Counted from the first letter of the stretch, positions 16,204 through 25,758 are shown. The stretch: DNA of 64,000 nt from Elusimicrobia bacterium RIFOXYA12_FULL_51_18 (GCA_001800245.1 MGVA01000028.1:22678-86677), one strand, 5' to 3'. Notes: generated from the letters alone by a model not told the origin. Numbers and translations are program-made.

Positions 16204-16530
16204 ATGTCCAACGAGATCCAGTTAACAGACGCCACTTTTGACCAGGAAGTGATCAAGAGCGTTCTCCCGGTGCTGGTGGATTTTTGGGCGCCCTGGTGCG
16301 GCCCCTGCAAAATGATCGCGCCCGTAATAGAAGAACTTGCCAAAGAATATGAAGGCAAAGTGAAGGTCTGCAAGCTGAACACGGACGAGGGTCCGGAATC
16401 CGCATCCGCCTATAAGATCTCCGCCATTCCTACCGTCCTCTTGTTCAAAGGCGGAAAGCTGGTGCAGGAACTTGTCGGCCTGCAGCCCAAGGAAGAGCTT
16501 AAGCGTCGCCTGGATGAATTGATCAAATAA
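16204..16530 (+). CDS. trxA: Thioredoxin
   Basis: A 108-residue classical thioredoxin. The redox motif 'WCGPC' has cysteines at 32 and 35, within 'VDFWAPWCGPCKMIAPV'; the cis-proline loop 'ISAIPTVLLF' follows about 40 residues later. It reduces disulfides in cytosolic proteins with thioredoxin reductase, which is not in the window. AGGAG is 6-7 bp before the ATG, and a TTGACA promoter lies upstream. No signal peptide, so cytosolic. Confidence 0.98.
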   Translation: MSNEIQLTDATFDQEVIKSVLPVLVDFWAPWCGPCKMIAPVIEELAKEYEGKVKVCKLNTDEGPESASAYKISAIPTVLLFKGGKLVQELVGLQPKEELKRRLDELIK

Positions 16531-16625
16531 AGTATGTTGTAAGAAGCGTTTTACTTTCTCTGTTTCCTGTTCGCCGGTGTGTTTTTGTTTAATCACCTGA
16601 TTGTCTGGTCCCGCCTCCCTGAATA

Positions 16626-19190
16626 ATGTCTAAAAAGACTATCTTTATCGTAGACGCCCACGCGTTCCTGCACCGCAGTTATCACGCTTTGCCCAAGCTT
16701 ACCACCTCAAAAGGCGAGCCGGTGGGGGCCCTCTACGGTTTTTTACGCCTGCTTTTAAAAATAAAAAAAGATCATAAACCCTATTACGCGGCCGTCTGTT
16801 TTGACGCGCCGGGCGGCACTTTCCGCGACGCCATGTACGCCGGGTACAAAGCCAACCGGAAAGAGACGGAGCCCGAGCTCCTGGCACAGCTGAAAGTCTC
16901 TCCGGAACTGCCCGCATCCGTGGGGCTTAAGGCCGTAGTTCTGCCCGGCTATGAGGCGGATGATATAATAGCCGCTCTGGCGCGGAGGTTTTCGGCCGCA
17001 GGCCATGAGGTGGTGATTGTTACCGGAGATAAAGACGCCGCGCAACTGGTGGGGGAAAGCGTAAAACTTTGGGATGGCAGTTCCGCTGGTTTTTCGGGAG
17101 CGGATGAGGTGATGACCAAGTTCGGAGTTAAACCGGCTCAGATAGCCGACTATCTGGCGCTAACCGGCGACTCTTCCGACAATGTCCCCGGCGTGGCGGG
17201 GATAGGTCCGAAAGGCGCGGCCAAGCTTTTAAACACATATGGAGCGCTGGAAAATATCCTTGCCGCGGCGTCCGACCCGGCTCTGGCGGTCAAAGATAAA
17301 CTCCTGGCTAAGGTAGCGGTCTCCAGGGAAGAGGCCGCGCTTGCCAAACGGCTGGTCACGCTTGAAGGCAAGGCTCCTGTGGAGGGGGATATCGAAGAAT
17401 TCGAGGTTAAGCCTCCGGACGCGGCCTTGGCGGGGGAACTTGCCAGGCGGTTGGAGTTCAGGGAGTTGGCGGCCATTGCTCCGCAGCCTGCGCTTTTTGA
17501 CGCGCCGCTGCCTCCTGAAATGACCATTGAGGCGGTCCTGGCGCAGGGCAGGAAAGACGGTTTTATCTGCCTGGCCTGTTCGGCCGGGGGAGTTTGCGCC
17601 GGTTCAGATAAAGGCGCCGCCTGTCTCGGTTCCGGCGAATTGGGGGCTGAAGACAAAGCCGGTCTTTCAGGTTTGATCCAGGACCGGAGGATATTCAAGG
17701 TTGCGGCGGACCTCAAAGGGGCGCTGCATCTCATTGATTTCGAGCCGGCCCGGGAAATTAATAATTTTTTTGAGCTGGAGATAGCCCATTCGCTGTTAAG
17801 CGCGCGCAAGAGCGATCTCTCAAAGCTGGTTTTTGAGAAGACCGGCGCCGCGCCCCGGGAAGAAGGGTCAAAGGAAGAGCTGCTTACAGCCGCTGTGGCG
17901 ATGCCGCGCATCTATCCTGAAATAAAAAAAGAACTGGCAGAGGCCGGGCTTGATAAGGTCTATTCGGAACTGGAACTGCCCCTGTTGCCGGTAATTTATG
18001 CCATGGAATATGCCGGTTTCAGGGTGGATATAGAACTTCTTAAGTCCTTGTCCGCGGATTTTGAAGGCAAAATGGCCGCTATAGAGGCCGAAGCGGAGCG
18101 GTTGACCGGCCATAAAGTGAATCTCAATTCGCCGAAACAGGTGGCTTGGCTTTTGTATGAAAAACTGAACATTCAACTGGATGACGCGCAGAAAAAAATG
18201 TTCAAGACAAAGGACGGTTATTCCACGGCGGAGGAAGTGCTGGTGTTTTTGAAACCCGCGCACCCCGTGATAGAAAAACTGCTGGAATTCCGGGAGCTCT
18301 CCAAGCTGAAATCCTCTTTTGTGGATAATCTGCTGGTCATGGCGGATAAAGAGGGGCGCGTGCACAGCACTTTTGAACAGACCGGCACGGCCACCGGCCG
18401 CTTTTCAAGTTCAAAACCCAATCTCCAGAACATCCCGGTGCGCTCGGCCTACGGCAAACTGGTGCGCCGCGCCTTCTGCGCCCGTAACGGTTATTCGCTG
18501 CTGAGCGCCGATTATTCGCAGATAGACCTGCGGGTGCTGGCGCACGTTTCCGGAGACAAGAACCTGACGGCGGCGTTCCGCGCTGATGACGATATTCATC
18601 TGCGCACGGCTTCGGAAGTATTCAACTCCGATCCGGCTTTGGTCACTAAAGAGATGCGCAGCGCGGCCAAGGCGATTAATTTTGGCATAGTCTATGGCCA
18701 GACGGCGCAGGGTCTGGCCCGGGAGCTGGGTATCCCAAGGAATGACGCGGCTAAATATATAAAACATTATTTTGAGGTTTATTCCGGGGTCAAGGCCTGG
18801 ATAGATTCTACTATAGAGAATGCGAAGAAAAGCGGTGTTGTGACCACTTTTACCGGCCGGCGCAGGGCCGTGCCGGATATCAACGGGACCAACGGTAATA
18901 TGCGGGCTTTCGCCGAGCGCATTGCGGTAAACACTCCGATCCAGGGAGGTTCGGCCGACATTATCAAGAAGGCGATGATAGATATCCACGCGAAGATAAA
19001 AGGTTCCGACAAAATAATTTTAGTTCTGCAGGTGCACGACGAACTGGTCTTCGAGGTCGAGTCCGGCCACGAAGCCGAAGCCGCCGGATTGATAAAAGAA
19101 GGCATGGAGAATGCCTTCAAACTAGAAGTCCCCCTAAGGGCCGACATAAAAGCCGGCAAGAACTGGCAGGACATGGGGCCGGTGGGGTGA
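16626..19190 (+). CDS. polA: DNA polymerase I, proofreading domain apparently inactive
   Basis: An 854-residue family A polymerase. The N-terminal 5' nuclease has 'VDAHAFLHRSYHALP', 'CFDAPGGTFR', 'GYEADDIIAAL', 'VTGDKDAAQLV' and the helix-hairpin-helix 'GDSSDNVPGVAGIGPKGA'. The C-terminal polymerase has motif A 'LLSADYSQIDLRVLAH', motif B 'RSAAKAINFGIVYGQ' and motif C 'LQVHDELVFEV'. The central 3'-5' exonuclease-like region (about 290-410) lacks the expected Asp-x-Glu of Exo I: the corresponding strand reads 'GFICLACSAGG'. This matches the Taq/Bacillus pattern of a retained but inactive fold. It works in Okazaki fragment processing and repair. The start has no obvious Shine-Dalgarno. Confidence 0.97.
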   Translation: MSKKTIFIVDAHAFLHRSYHALPKLTTSKGEPVGALYGFLRLLLKIKKDHKPYYAAVCFDAPGGTFRDAMYAGYKANRKETEPELLAQLKVSPELPASVGLKAVVLPGYEADDIIAALARRFSAAGHEVVIVTGDKDAAQLVGESVKLWDGSSAGFSGADEVMTKFGVKPAQIADYLALTGDSSDNVPGVAGIGPKGAAKLLNTYGALENILAAASDPALAVKDKLLAKVAVSREEAALAKRLVTLEGKAPVEGDIEEFEVKPPDAALAGELARRLEFRELAAIAPQPALFDAPLPPEMTIEAVLAQGRKDGFICLACSAGGVCAGSDKGAACLGSGELGAEDKAGLSGLIQDRRIFKVAADLKGALHLIDFEPAREINNFFELEIAHSLLSARKSDLSKLVFEKTGAAPREEGSKEELLTAAVAMPRIYPEIKKELAEAGLDKVYSELELPLLPVIYAMEYAGFRVDIELLKSLSADFEGKMAAIEAEAERLTGHKVNLNSPKQVAWLLYEKLNIQLDDAQKKMFKTKDGYSTAEEVLVFLKPAHPVIEKLLEFRELSKLKSSFVDNLLVMADKEGRVHSTFEQTGTATGRFSSSKPNLQNIPVRSAYGKLVRRAFCARNGYSLLSADYSQIDLRVLAHVSGDKNLTAAFRADDDIHLRTASEVFNSDPALVTKEMRSAAKAINFGIVYGQTAQGLARELGIPRNDAAKYIKHYFEVYSGVKAWIDSTIENAKKSGVVTTFTGRRRAVPDINGTNGNMRAFAERIAVNTPIQGGSADIIKKAMIDIHAKIKGSDKIILVLQVHDELVFEVESGHEAEAAGLIKEGMENAFKLEVPLRADIKAGKNWQDMGPVG

Positions 19191-19234
19191 TTTATGTTGA
19201 GGCGATAGTATCCCCCTGTGCGCATTGAGGGTTC

Positions 19235-19347
19235 GGGCCAAGCATGGGGTTGCCCGTTCCGCCGCGTAGGAAACCCTCCCGTGGTTTCCCCCCGAAACGG
19301 GGCCCCCCATCCGCTATGCGGCTCCAGAGCAACCCCATGCTTGGCCC
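19235..19347. repeat. Long inverted repeat with nested hairpins downstream of polA
   Basis: A perfect 19-bp inverted repeat: GGGCCAAGCATGGGGTTGC at 19235-19253 and its complement at 19329-19347. The 75-nt interior has further hairpins (GGAAACC/GGTTTCC, CCCCG/CGGGG, CCGC/GCGG). It could be a structured element, a degenerate MITE or a terminator zone for polA. With the repeat at 20746-20948 it brackets dinD. Confidence 0.75.
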
Positions 19348-19736
19348 TCCAGGCGTTATTGTATTAACCGTGTTTCGAAAGAATTTACATTTAAGGGCCC
19401 ATCGGTAATTATTAAATAAATACATGTTCCCGCCCATAATATCGGTACAGCATATTTACCCGCCCAGTGGTTGCGGCCAGTCTGATTCTGGATAAATGAG
19501 GTGTTATGGCACTTGATGTCGATAGGTAAATAATGGAGCGGGTGACGGGGGTTTGGGTGGAAAAAACCCTCCGGAAGCCCAATCTTGCGTAAGCGCGAGG
19601 GCTGAGGATGGGAGGCGCGGGAACGAAAGGCTCCTGCTGCCTTTTGATTATGAACCCGACAGGATGGTGTCGGGGTGGGCTGCTAGAATATTTCTATGAT
19701 TATTAAGGTGAGTATGGGGAACGAAGGGGGAAAATA
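19348..19736. other. Non-coding stretch upstream of dinD
   Basis: No gene is recognised. It contains an AT-rich patch (about 19400-19430) and a perfect small hairpin CCCGACA-ggatgg-TGTCGGG at 19655-19674, about 60 bp before dinD. A TAGAAT (-10-like) lies at about 19683-19688 without a good -35. No LexA-type box that I can recognise is present. Confidence 0.4.
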
Positions 19737-20597
19737 ATGGCCAGGGAAATTGCGAAGACAACCGGCGGATATGCGTCGCCTTTCGAGCGGATCAAGCGCA
19801 CGAACGAGGCAGGTAACGAGTATTGGGAGAGCCGCGACCTGGCTGAGGTTCTGGAATACACACAGTACCGGAACTTCGAGGCTGTGATCGAAAAGGCTAA
19901 GCTGGCGTGTTTCAACAGCGGGCATCGTATTGAGGATCATTTTGCTGACGTCAGCAAAATGATAGAGATCGGGAAAGGCGGCAGGCGCGAGATCAAGGTT
20001 GCATTGCTTTCTCGCTACGCCTGTTACCTCGCCATCCAGAACGCCGATCCAAAGAAGGAAATAGTAGCGCATGGCCAGACCTATTTCGCCATACAGACGC
20101 GGCGGCAGGAATTGGCGGATAAGAGCATAGAGGAAGAACGACGGGTTCTATTACGTGAAGAGATACGCCGTCATAATGTCCAGTTAGCCGATGCGGCCAA
20201 GGGCGCGGGTGTCATAGAGCCCATAGACTACGCTATCTTTCAAAATCATGGATATATGGGGCTTTATGGCGGATTGAAACAAGAAGACCTTCATCGGCGT
20301 AAAGGCTTGAAAAAAAGCCAGAAGATTTTGGATCATATGGGTAGTACGGAACTGGCGGCGAACCTGTTTCGCACAACCCAGGCGGAGGAGAAACTGCGCC
20401 GGGACGCGGTCAAAGGGAAAGATGCCGCGAACCGGACACATCGTGAAGTCGGCGCGAAGGTGCGGCAAACCATCCGCGAATTGGGTGGCACGATGCCGGA
20501 AGAATTGCCGGTGGCGGAAAGCATCAAGAAAATTGAGGCCAAACAGCGTAAACAGCTAGGAAAGGCAGAGACGCCCGCAAAAAAGAAAAGTGAATAA
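19737..20597 (+). CDS. dinD: DNA-damage-inducible protein D (DinD)
   Basis: A 286-residue protein of normal DinD length with an N-terminal BRO-N-like region ('EYWESRDLAEVLEYTQYRNF') and the family blocks 'LSRYACYLAIQNADP', 'GQTYFAIQTRRQELA', 'IFQNHGYMGLYGGL', 'HRRKGLKKSQKILDHMGS', 'TELAANLF', 'KVRQTIRELGGTMPEELP'. By memory these are close to identical to blocks of E. coli DinD, an SOS-regulated protein reported to restrain RecA filaments. Such high conservation in an otherwise divergent lineage, plus long inverted repeats on both sides, suggests horizontal acquisition. An AGGGGG motif precedes the ATG. No SOS box was identified, so regulation here is unknown. Confidence 0.95.
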   Translation: MAREIAKTTGGYASPFERIKRTNEAGNEYWESRDLAEVLEYTQYRNFEAVIEKAKLACFNSGHRIEDHFADVSKMIEIGKGGRREIKVALLSRYACYLAIQNADPKKEIVAHGQTYFAIQTRRQELADKSIEEERRVLLREEIRRHNVQLADAAKGAGVIEPIDYAIFQNHGYMGLYGGLKQEDLHRRKGLKKSQKILDHMGSTELAANLFRTTQAEEKLRRDAVKGKDAANRTHREVGAKVRQTIRELGGTMPEELPVAESIKKIEAKQRKQLGKAETPAKKKSE

Positions 20598-20745
20598 CTT
20601 ATATAGCCCAGCCAAGGCACAGTGCATCCGGGACATTGTTTTAAGTCTTCATAATTCAGTGCTTTAAGGCTATACGGGTTTTAGGCGGGTGGGTAAGTAT
20701 GGATGTATCGACAATATGGGTGGGAAGATTTGTTTAGAAAATAAA

Positions 20746-20948
20746 GCGTAGTCGATGGCAGATTCCCTGGGCGATCTTTTTAGGGTTTTAAGCCCGGGGT
20801 CTGTAGCGTATCCCTCCGGGACGGTGAGGACCGTTCAAGCCCGAAAGCATTGCCTTTCGGGCGCGTTCCGGAGCCGGCGGAGGACCCCGGGCTTATTCCC
20901 CATAAAACCCGGTCTCGGATCGCCCAGGGAATCTGCCATCGACTACGC
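20746..20948. repeat. 203-bp palindromic element with 31-bp perfect arms
   Basis: Bases 20746-20776 are the exact reverse complement of 20918-20948 (arm begins GCGTAGTCGATGGCAGATTC). Pairing continues inward: AGGGTTTTA and AGCCCGGGGTC on the left match GACCCCGGGCT and TAAAACCC on the right with a bulge, and a CCCGAAAG/CTTTCGGG hairpin lies in the middle. As RNA or single-stranded DNA it would fold into one long hairpin. The rest of 20598-21003 shows no gene. Candidate MITE or a structured mobile element; no flanking duplication is obvious. Confidence 0.85.
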
Positions 20949-21003
20949 AACAGTAGAACATTAACATGCGAAACATGGAATATAATAAACGTGGCGGGCG
21001 GAC

Positions 21004-21777
21004 ATGAACTTCTCACTGCGGCCGCTTTCGTTGAATAATCTGCCGCCGGCTACACGGGGGCTGGTTTTGGCGTCGTTCTGCGGGTGGGTGCTGGAAATGG
21101 CGTTCGGGTGGAGGCTGAACTACTACTTCGGCCTGGTGCCGGCGCAAGTGACGGGCTCCGGCTGGCTCTGGCAGCCTTTTACCTATATCTTCATCCACGC
21201 CGGCTTTTTGCATTTTCTTTTCAACGCGTTCATGCTCTGGATGCTGGGCACGGTCATAGAACCGGTGCTTGGCTCCAGGAAATTTTTCGTGTATTTCCTG
21301 TTCTGCGGCGCGGCGGCGGCGCTTCTTACGGTGGCGGCGAGCCTGGGTTCTACCCGTGCCGTCATCGGGGCTTCCGGCGCAATCTACGGCCTGTTGTATG
21401 CCTTCGCCGCGCTCTATCCGGAACAGACAGTTTACGTGTATTTCCTGTTCCCTATGACCGCCCGCCAGTTCGTTATCTTCATGGCCGGGATTTCGCTGGT
21501 GTTGAGTTTCACCACCCCCAATTCCGGGGTGGCCAACTTCACCCATCTGAGCGGCCTTGCCGCCGGCTGGCTGTATTTTAATGTTCCGGGGTGGCTGAGA
21601 AAAGTTGAGGGCTTGAAATTGAAAGATGAGAACGGCGAATGGAAAAAAGCGTCCAAAGAACGGGAACGGGTGGACGCCATCCTAGAAAAAATCTCCAGTA
21701 AAGGCGAAGGAGCTCTTACGGCTGCCGAGCGCCGGGAACTGGACGCGTACGCCCGCGGCAAAGGAGGGAGAGCGTGA
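21004..21777 (+). CDS. Rhomboid family intramembrane serine protease
   Basis: A 257-residue polytopic membrane protein. The catalytic dyad is clear: Ser124 in 'GASGAIYG' and His181 in 'THLSGLAAGWLYF'. Conserved oxyanion and structural residues occur in 'FIHAGFLHFLFNAFMLW' (His65, His70, Asn74). About six transmembrane helices fit the bacterial core; a C-terminal charged tail of about 60 residues is cytosolic. It cleaves transmembrane substrates, which are unknown here. Its stop overlaps the GTG start of coaE by four bases (GTGA), so the two genes are translationally coupled. Confidence 0.93.
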   Translation: MNFSLRPLSLNNLPPATRGLVLASFCGWVLEMAFGWRLNYYFGLVPAQVTGSGWLWQPFTYIFIHAGFLHFLFNAFMLWMLGTVIEPVLGSRKFFVYFLFCGAAAALLTVAASLGSTRAVIGASGAIYGLLYAFAALYPEQTVYVYFLFPMTARQFVIFMAGISLVLSFTTPNSGVANFTHLSGLAAGWLYFNVPGWLRKVEGLKLKDENGEWKKASKERERVDAILEKISSKGEGALTAAERRELDAYARGKGGRA

Positions 21778-22424
21778 ACTCGAAAGAATTTGGCCGTGCG
21801 CTTAGAAAAATGAAAAGCAGGACCGTCATCGGTCTGACCGGAGCCGTCGCTTCGGGCAAGAGCGCCGCCCTGGACCGTTTCAGGGAATTGGGGGCCTTTT
21901 GCGTTTCTACCGACGCGATCACAAAAGAAGTGTTGACATCGGGGGCTTGTTATAATAGAATTTCCCAGAGCTTTAGTCCTGGGGTTTTCCTAAAAGACGG
22001 TTCAATAGACAGAAAAAAACTTGCTAAAGAAGTTTTTTCCGACAAATCCAAAAGAAAACGGCTTGAAAGCATACTGCATCCTGAGATTATTGACCGTACG
22101 CTTGCTTTAATCAAAAAATCCCATGAAAAGATAATTGCCGTAGAAGCCCCGCTGCTGTTCGAAGCCGGCCTTGAAAAATGCTTCGCTTTAACGGTCTGCG
22201 TGGACGCACCCTACCGCTTGCGCCTTAAGCGCGCGGCCGCCAGGGGATGGACTTGCGCAGAGTTTAAGCGCCGGAACGCGGTCCAGATCGCGGCGGAGGA
22301 GAAGGCCGCGAGGGCGGACGTGGTGATGGGAAACGACGGTTCGTTGAAAGATCTCAGGATAAAGGTGGATTGTTTATTTAAATTTTTAAGCGGAGTGGAT
22401 AAAAATGATAGAAAACGGCGCTGA
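21774..22424 (+). CDS. coaE: Dephospho-CoA kinase
   Basis: A 216-residue P-loop kinase that phosphorylates the 3'-OH of dephospho-CoA, the last step of CoA synthesis. The P-loop 'GAVASGKS' is at 23-30; 'DAITKEVL' follows, then 'ILHPEI', '[11 protein letters not shown]' and 'RLKRAAARG'. The start is GTG at 21774, overlapping the rhomboid stop; an ATG at 21810 would begin just before the P-loop strand and is also possible. The 3' end lies 44 bp before the preferred rho start. Confidence 0.92.
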   Translation: MNSKEFGRALRKMKSRTVIGLTGAVASGKSAALDRFRELGAFCVSTDAITKEVLTSGACYNRISQSFSPGVFLKDGSIDRKKLAKEVFSDKSKRKRLESILHPEIIDRTLALIKKSHEKIIAVEAPLLFEAGLEKCFALTVCVDAPYRLRLKRAAARGWTCAEFKRRNAVQIAAEEKAARADVVMGNDGSLKDLRIKVDCLFKFLSGVDKNDRKRR

Positions 22425-22467
22425 CCGGAATTCAAAGACGGTTTTAGATACAAGGAGAAATAATAAG

Positions 22468-23775
22468 ATGGAAAATAACAATAGCCAGGCCCATGGCCCT
22501 AGCGGCAACATGCCTAAAATGGATACCGCGGTCCTCTCAAAGATGACCGTGGCTGAACTGCTCAAGATATCCGAGCAATTCAAGCTTGAGGGAGTGTCCG
22601 GCATGCGCAAGCAGGAGCTTATCGGCAAGCTTATGGAGGCCCAGGCAAAGCAGAACGGCATCGTTAAAGGCACCGGGGTGCTGGAGATCCTGCCGGACGG
22701 TTTCGGTTTCCTGCGTTCGCAGGAGTACGACTATCTTTCAAGCCACGAAGACATATATGTTTCTCCTTCCCAGATCAAGAAACTTGGGCTCCGTAAGGGC
22801 GATGAGGTCACCGGCCTGATACGGCCGCCTAAAGAAGGCGAAAGGTTCTTCGCTCTTCTGCAGGTTAAAACCGTCAACGGCGTGGAAATAGAGAAGATCA
22901 TCAACCGCGACCTGTTCGATAACCTTACCCCGCTCCACCCCAATAAACGCTTTATCCTTGAGACCACCAAGAACGAGATGACCGCGCGCGTTATCGACCT
23001 TATCTCGCCCATCGGCAAAGGCCAGCGCGCCCTTATCGTGGCCGCGCCCAAGACCGGTAAGACCATGATATTGCAGCGCATAGCCAACTCCCTTACCACG
23101 AACCATCCGGACATAGAGTTGATAGTCCTTCTTATTGACGAGCGCCCCGAAGAAGTCACGGATATGAAGCGCTCGGTGAAAGGAACGGTCATCGCTTCCA
23201 CATTCGATGAACCGGCCGACCGTCACGTGCAGGTGGCCGAGATAGTCCTGGAGAAAGCCAAACGCCTGACTGAGCTTAAGAAAGACGTGGTCATCCTGCT
23301 GGATTCGGTGACCAGGCTGGCGCGCGCCTACAACACCATCTCGCCTTCCAGCGGCAGAGTGTTGTCAGGCGGTCTTGAATCCACATCCCTCCAGCGGCCC
23401 AAGCGCTTCTTCGGAGCCGCCCGCAACATAGAGGAAGGCGGATCCCTGACCATAATCGCCACCGCGCTGGTGGAAACCGGCAGCCGGATGGACGATGTTA
23501 TATTCGAAGAGTTTAAAGGTACCGGCAATTCCGAGATTTACCTGGACAGGAAATTGTCCGACCGCAGGATCTTCCCGGCCATAGACATCAACAAGACCTC
23601 CACCAGAAAAGAAGAGCTTCTTATGAGCGAGGACGAACTCAATAAGGTGTGGATACTCAGGAAAGTCCTGGCTCCCTTGTCTCCCGTGGACGCCCTGGAA
23701 TTGCTTTACAGTAAGCTCACGGTTACCAAGTCAAATAAGGACTTCCTTAAATCCATGGAAATGGCGGGTATGTAG
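22468..23775 (+). CDS. rho: Transcription termination factor Rho
   Basis: A 435-residue protein. The ATG at 22468 has AGGAG 10 bases upstream; an in-frame ATG at 22405, inside coaE, lacks a ribosome site and is rejected. The N-terminal helix-bundle region '[20 protein letters not shown]' is followed by the cold-shock-like RNA-binding domain with 'GFGFLR' (79-84). Walker A is 'APKTGKT' (193-199), Walker B '[16 protein letters not shown]', and the R-loop/C-terminal motifs '[13 protein letters not shown]' and 'RRIFPAIDI' follow. It is a hexameric RNA-dependent helicase that ends transcription. Only a short linker precedes the RNA-binding domain. Confidence 0.98.
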   Translation: MENNNSQAHGPSGNMPKMDTAVLSKMTVAELLKISEQFKLEGVSGMRKQELIGKLMEAQAKQNGIVKGTGVLEILPDGFGFLRSQEYDYLSSHEDIYVSPSQIKKLGLRKGDEVTGLIRPPKEGERFFALLQVKTVNGVEIEKIINRDLFDNLTPLHPNKRFILETTKNEMTARVIDLISPIGKGQRALIVAAPKTGKTMILQRIANSLTTNHPDIELIVLLIDERPEEVTDMKRSVKGTVIASTFDEPADRHVQVAEIVLEKAKRLTELKKDVVILLDSVTRLARAYNTISPSSGRVLSGGLESTSLQRPKRFFGAARNIEEGGSLTIIATALVETGSRMDDVIFEEFKGTGNSEIYLDRKLSDRRIFPAIDINKTSTRKEELLMSEDELNKVWILRKVLAPLSPVDALELLYSKLTVTKSNKDFLKSMEMAGM

Positions 23776-23815
23776 CCCCGGATTCCTTTGCGATTTTCGG
23801 GTAAGCGGAGGACTT

Positions 23816-24742
23816 TTGCGCACGTTCAGGAAAAGCTATTTTGTGGGATTCGCTTGCATGGCTGGATTGGTCGCGATAGCTTTCGCCAGCAATCCCTCTT
23901 CGCGCGGTGTTGATTACAACAGGCTTTCCGTGCTGACGCCTGCGGGGCCTCTGGAGCCTCCGTCCGAAGCTTTCCGCAGGATCCCCCGCCTTATCCATGC
24001 CCGGCACAAGGTCCTTAAGGGTGAGAATATAAGGACAATCGCCGCCGAATATGGCACGGATGTCCGTTCACTCCAAAGCACCAATAATAACGAGTTTATA
24101 TTCCTTTCAAAAGGCGGCTACATCCGTGTGCATAACGGCCGCGGCTATCTTTACGAGGTCAGCGTTGACGGTGAGACGCTGGACGGAATAATCCGCCACT
24201 TTAAGCCGAAAGAAATGGAACTCAAAGATTTCAAGACCGCGGTGATAACGGATAACGATTTGCCGGCGGTGGCCATGCTCGCTCCGTATAAATTCATGAA
24301 AGGCGACCGTTTGCGGCTGCCGGCGGTCTATCTGAACCTGGATACCTACCGTCTTCCGCTGCCGTATTATTCAAGGATCAGTTCCAGTTTCGGCATGCGT
24401 TATCATCCCGTCCTCAAGCGCAGAATATTCCATAGCGGATGCGATATCCCGATGCCTATCGGCACGCCTGTTTATCCCTCCCGCTCGGGCGATGTTACTT
24501 TCGCCGGCTGGAAGGAAGGTTACGGCAATACCGTGGAACTGCGCCACAAAGACGGTTCCGCCACGCGTTACGGACACCTTTCGAAGGTATTGGTCGCCGT
24601 GGGCGAGACTGTGCAAAAATCTAAAAGCATGCTGGGCCGGGTGGGTTCCACCGGGGTTTCCACCGGGCCCCACCTCCATTTTGAGATCATTACTCCTGGC
24701 GGCAAGTCAATTAACCCTCTCAATAAGATCGGTAAGCGGTAA
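23816..24742 (+). CDS. M23 family metallopeptidase with LysM-like region (murein endopeptidase type)
   Basis: A 308-residue exported protein starting at a TTG (23816) preceded by GGAGG. An N-terminal hydrophobic segment (about 8-24) anchors or exports it. A LysM-like segment 'HKVLKGENIRTIAAEYGTD' is at about 64-82, with a second possible one near 112-170. The C-terminal LytM/M23 domain has the zinc ligands His206 and Asp210 in 'FHSGCDIP' and His288 in 'HLHFE', with 'YGHLS' (His254). All catalytic residues are present, so it is probably an active peptidoglycan endopeptidase rather than an inactive EnvC/NlpD-type activator. It follows rho by 40 bp. Confidence 0.93.
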   Translation: MRTFRKSYFVGFACMAGLVAIAFASNPSSRGVDYNRLSVLTPAGPLEPPSEAFRRIPRLIHARHKVLKGENIRTIAAEYGTDVRSLQSTNNNEFIFLSKGGYIRVHNGRGYLYEVSVDGETLDGIIRHFKPKEMELKDFKTAVITDNDLPAVAMLAPYKFMKGDRLRLPAVYLNLDTYRLPLPYYSRISSSFGMRYHPVLKRRIFHSGCDIPMPIGTPVYPSRSGDVTFAGWKEGYGNTVELRHKDGSATRYGHLSKVLVAVGETVQKSKSMLGRVGSTGVSTGPHLHFEIITPGGKSINPLNKIGKR

Positions 24743-24785
24743 TGCCGGGGCGGTGGCGTTAACTTTCAATATCGGGGGCTGAAAT

Positions 24786-25739
24786 ATGAAATGGATCGTT
24801 TTGTTTTCCCTGCTGGCTGCGGGAAATGTTTCTTTTGCGGAAGATTTCAGCGGTCTTTTTTTTCGGTTACAGTCTCAGGGCAAGGACGGCCTTTCCGGCG
24901 CGGCTGGTTACGCGCATTTGATGGTAACGGATCCGCTTGGCCGAAAAACCGGTTATGATCCGGCCGCCAGGGAGGAGATAAAGCAGATTCCCCGGTCCGG
25001 CTATATTCAAAAATCAGCGCCCGTCGGAAAGGCCGGGATCCCCGAAGTTAAAAATATAAATCTCAACATCTCTCCCGCTGTTTCCAGCGGGGTGTATAAT
25101 GTGGTTGTTTTCGGCGCGTCTAACTTCAGGTACAGGCTGAAAGTGACCGTGGACGGGTACAATGGGGGGGAAAGCCTTAATCAGGAGATCTCAGGCTATG
25201 TCGCGTCAGGGGCGAGGGTGGAGTATGTTCTGAAATACGATCCGGCCCCCGGGGCCCCCGGTCCGGAGATAAAAAAAACAGCGTCGTTCGAGGCTCTGTG
25301 CGACGAGGTGCTTGCGGCGCAGAAACTGGGATATATCGGAGACGCTAAGTTTTCCGGCAGCCTGGTAAAACAGATAAAACTGGCCGAAAAACTCTCTAAA
25401 AATTGCGGAGAACTCAATAACAGCGAAGGCGGCTGCGCGCCGGCGGACGCTGTTCTGGATCTGTTCCTGAAACGTTTGGAACTGGCTAACCGTAAATGCG
25501 ACGCCAAACAGCCCCGGGAATGCGACGAGGAACCTTATTGGGCGGAGTTCAGAACGAAGCGAAGCGGCGAAAGCGCTTTTAAGGATTTTTTCCGTGAATG
25601 GGACCTTTCGGATTGGCAGAAGTCGAAGAAGACAGCCAAGCGCTCGCTATCGGACGAAGCTTTGAAGATAATCAAGGCGGACTCCGGGGCGTTGCTGACG
25701 CGTAAACCCCCGGCCGTCGGCGCTCTTGCGGCGCCGTAA
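24786..25739 (+). CDS. Exported protein of unknown function
   Basis: A 317-residue protein with signal peptide 'MKWIVLFSLLAAGNVSFA'. The first half looks like a beta-rich domain ('VYNVVVFGASNFRYRLKVTV'); the second half is helical and charged with five cysteines ('ALCDEV', 'KNCGEL', 'GGCAP', 'RKCDAKQPRECDEE'), which could form disulfides in the periplasm. No family is recognised. It sits 43 bp after the M23 peptidase gene on the same strand, so envelope function is plausible. The following gene, rpmE, has its own promoter. Confidence 0.7.
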   Translation: MKWIVLFSLLAAGNVSFAEDFSGLFFRLQSQGKDGLSGAAGYAHLMVTDPLGRKTGYDPAAREEIKQIPRSGYIQKSAPVGKAGIPEVKNINLNISPAVSSGVYNVVVFGASNFRYRLKVTVDGYNGGESLNQEISGYVASGARVEYVLKYDPAPGAPGPEIKKTASFEALCDEVLAAQKLGYIGDAKFSGSLVKQIKLAEKLSKNCGELNNSEGGCAPADAVLDLFLKRLELANRKCDAKQPRECDEEPYWAEFRTKRSGESAFKDFFREWDLSDWQKSKKTAKRSLSDEALKIIKADSGALLTRKPPAVGALAAP

Positions 25740-25758
25740 CTCCTAAACATGGGTAATA

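Noticed and set aside
20755-20964. Short frames inside the 203-bp palindrome
   Set aside because: They exist because the inverted arms are open in both directions; no start signals.
21933-21956. Perfect TTGACA and TATAAT hexamers inside coaE
   Set aside because: The spacer is only 12 bp, too short for a sigma70 promoter, and the site lies within the coding sequence.
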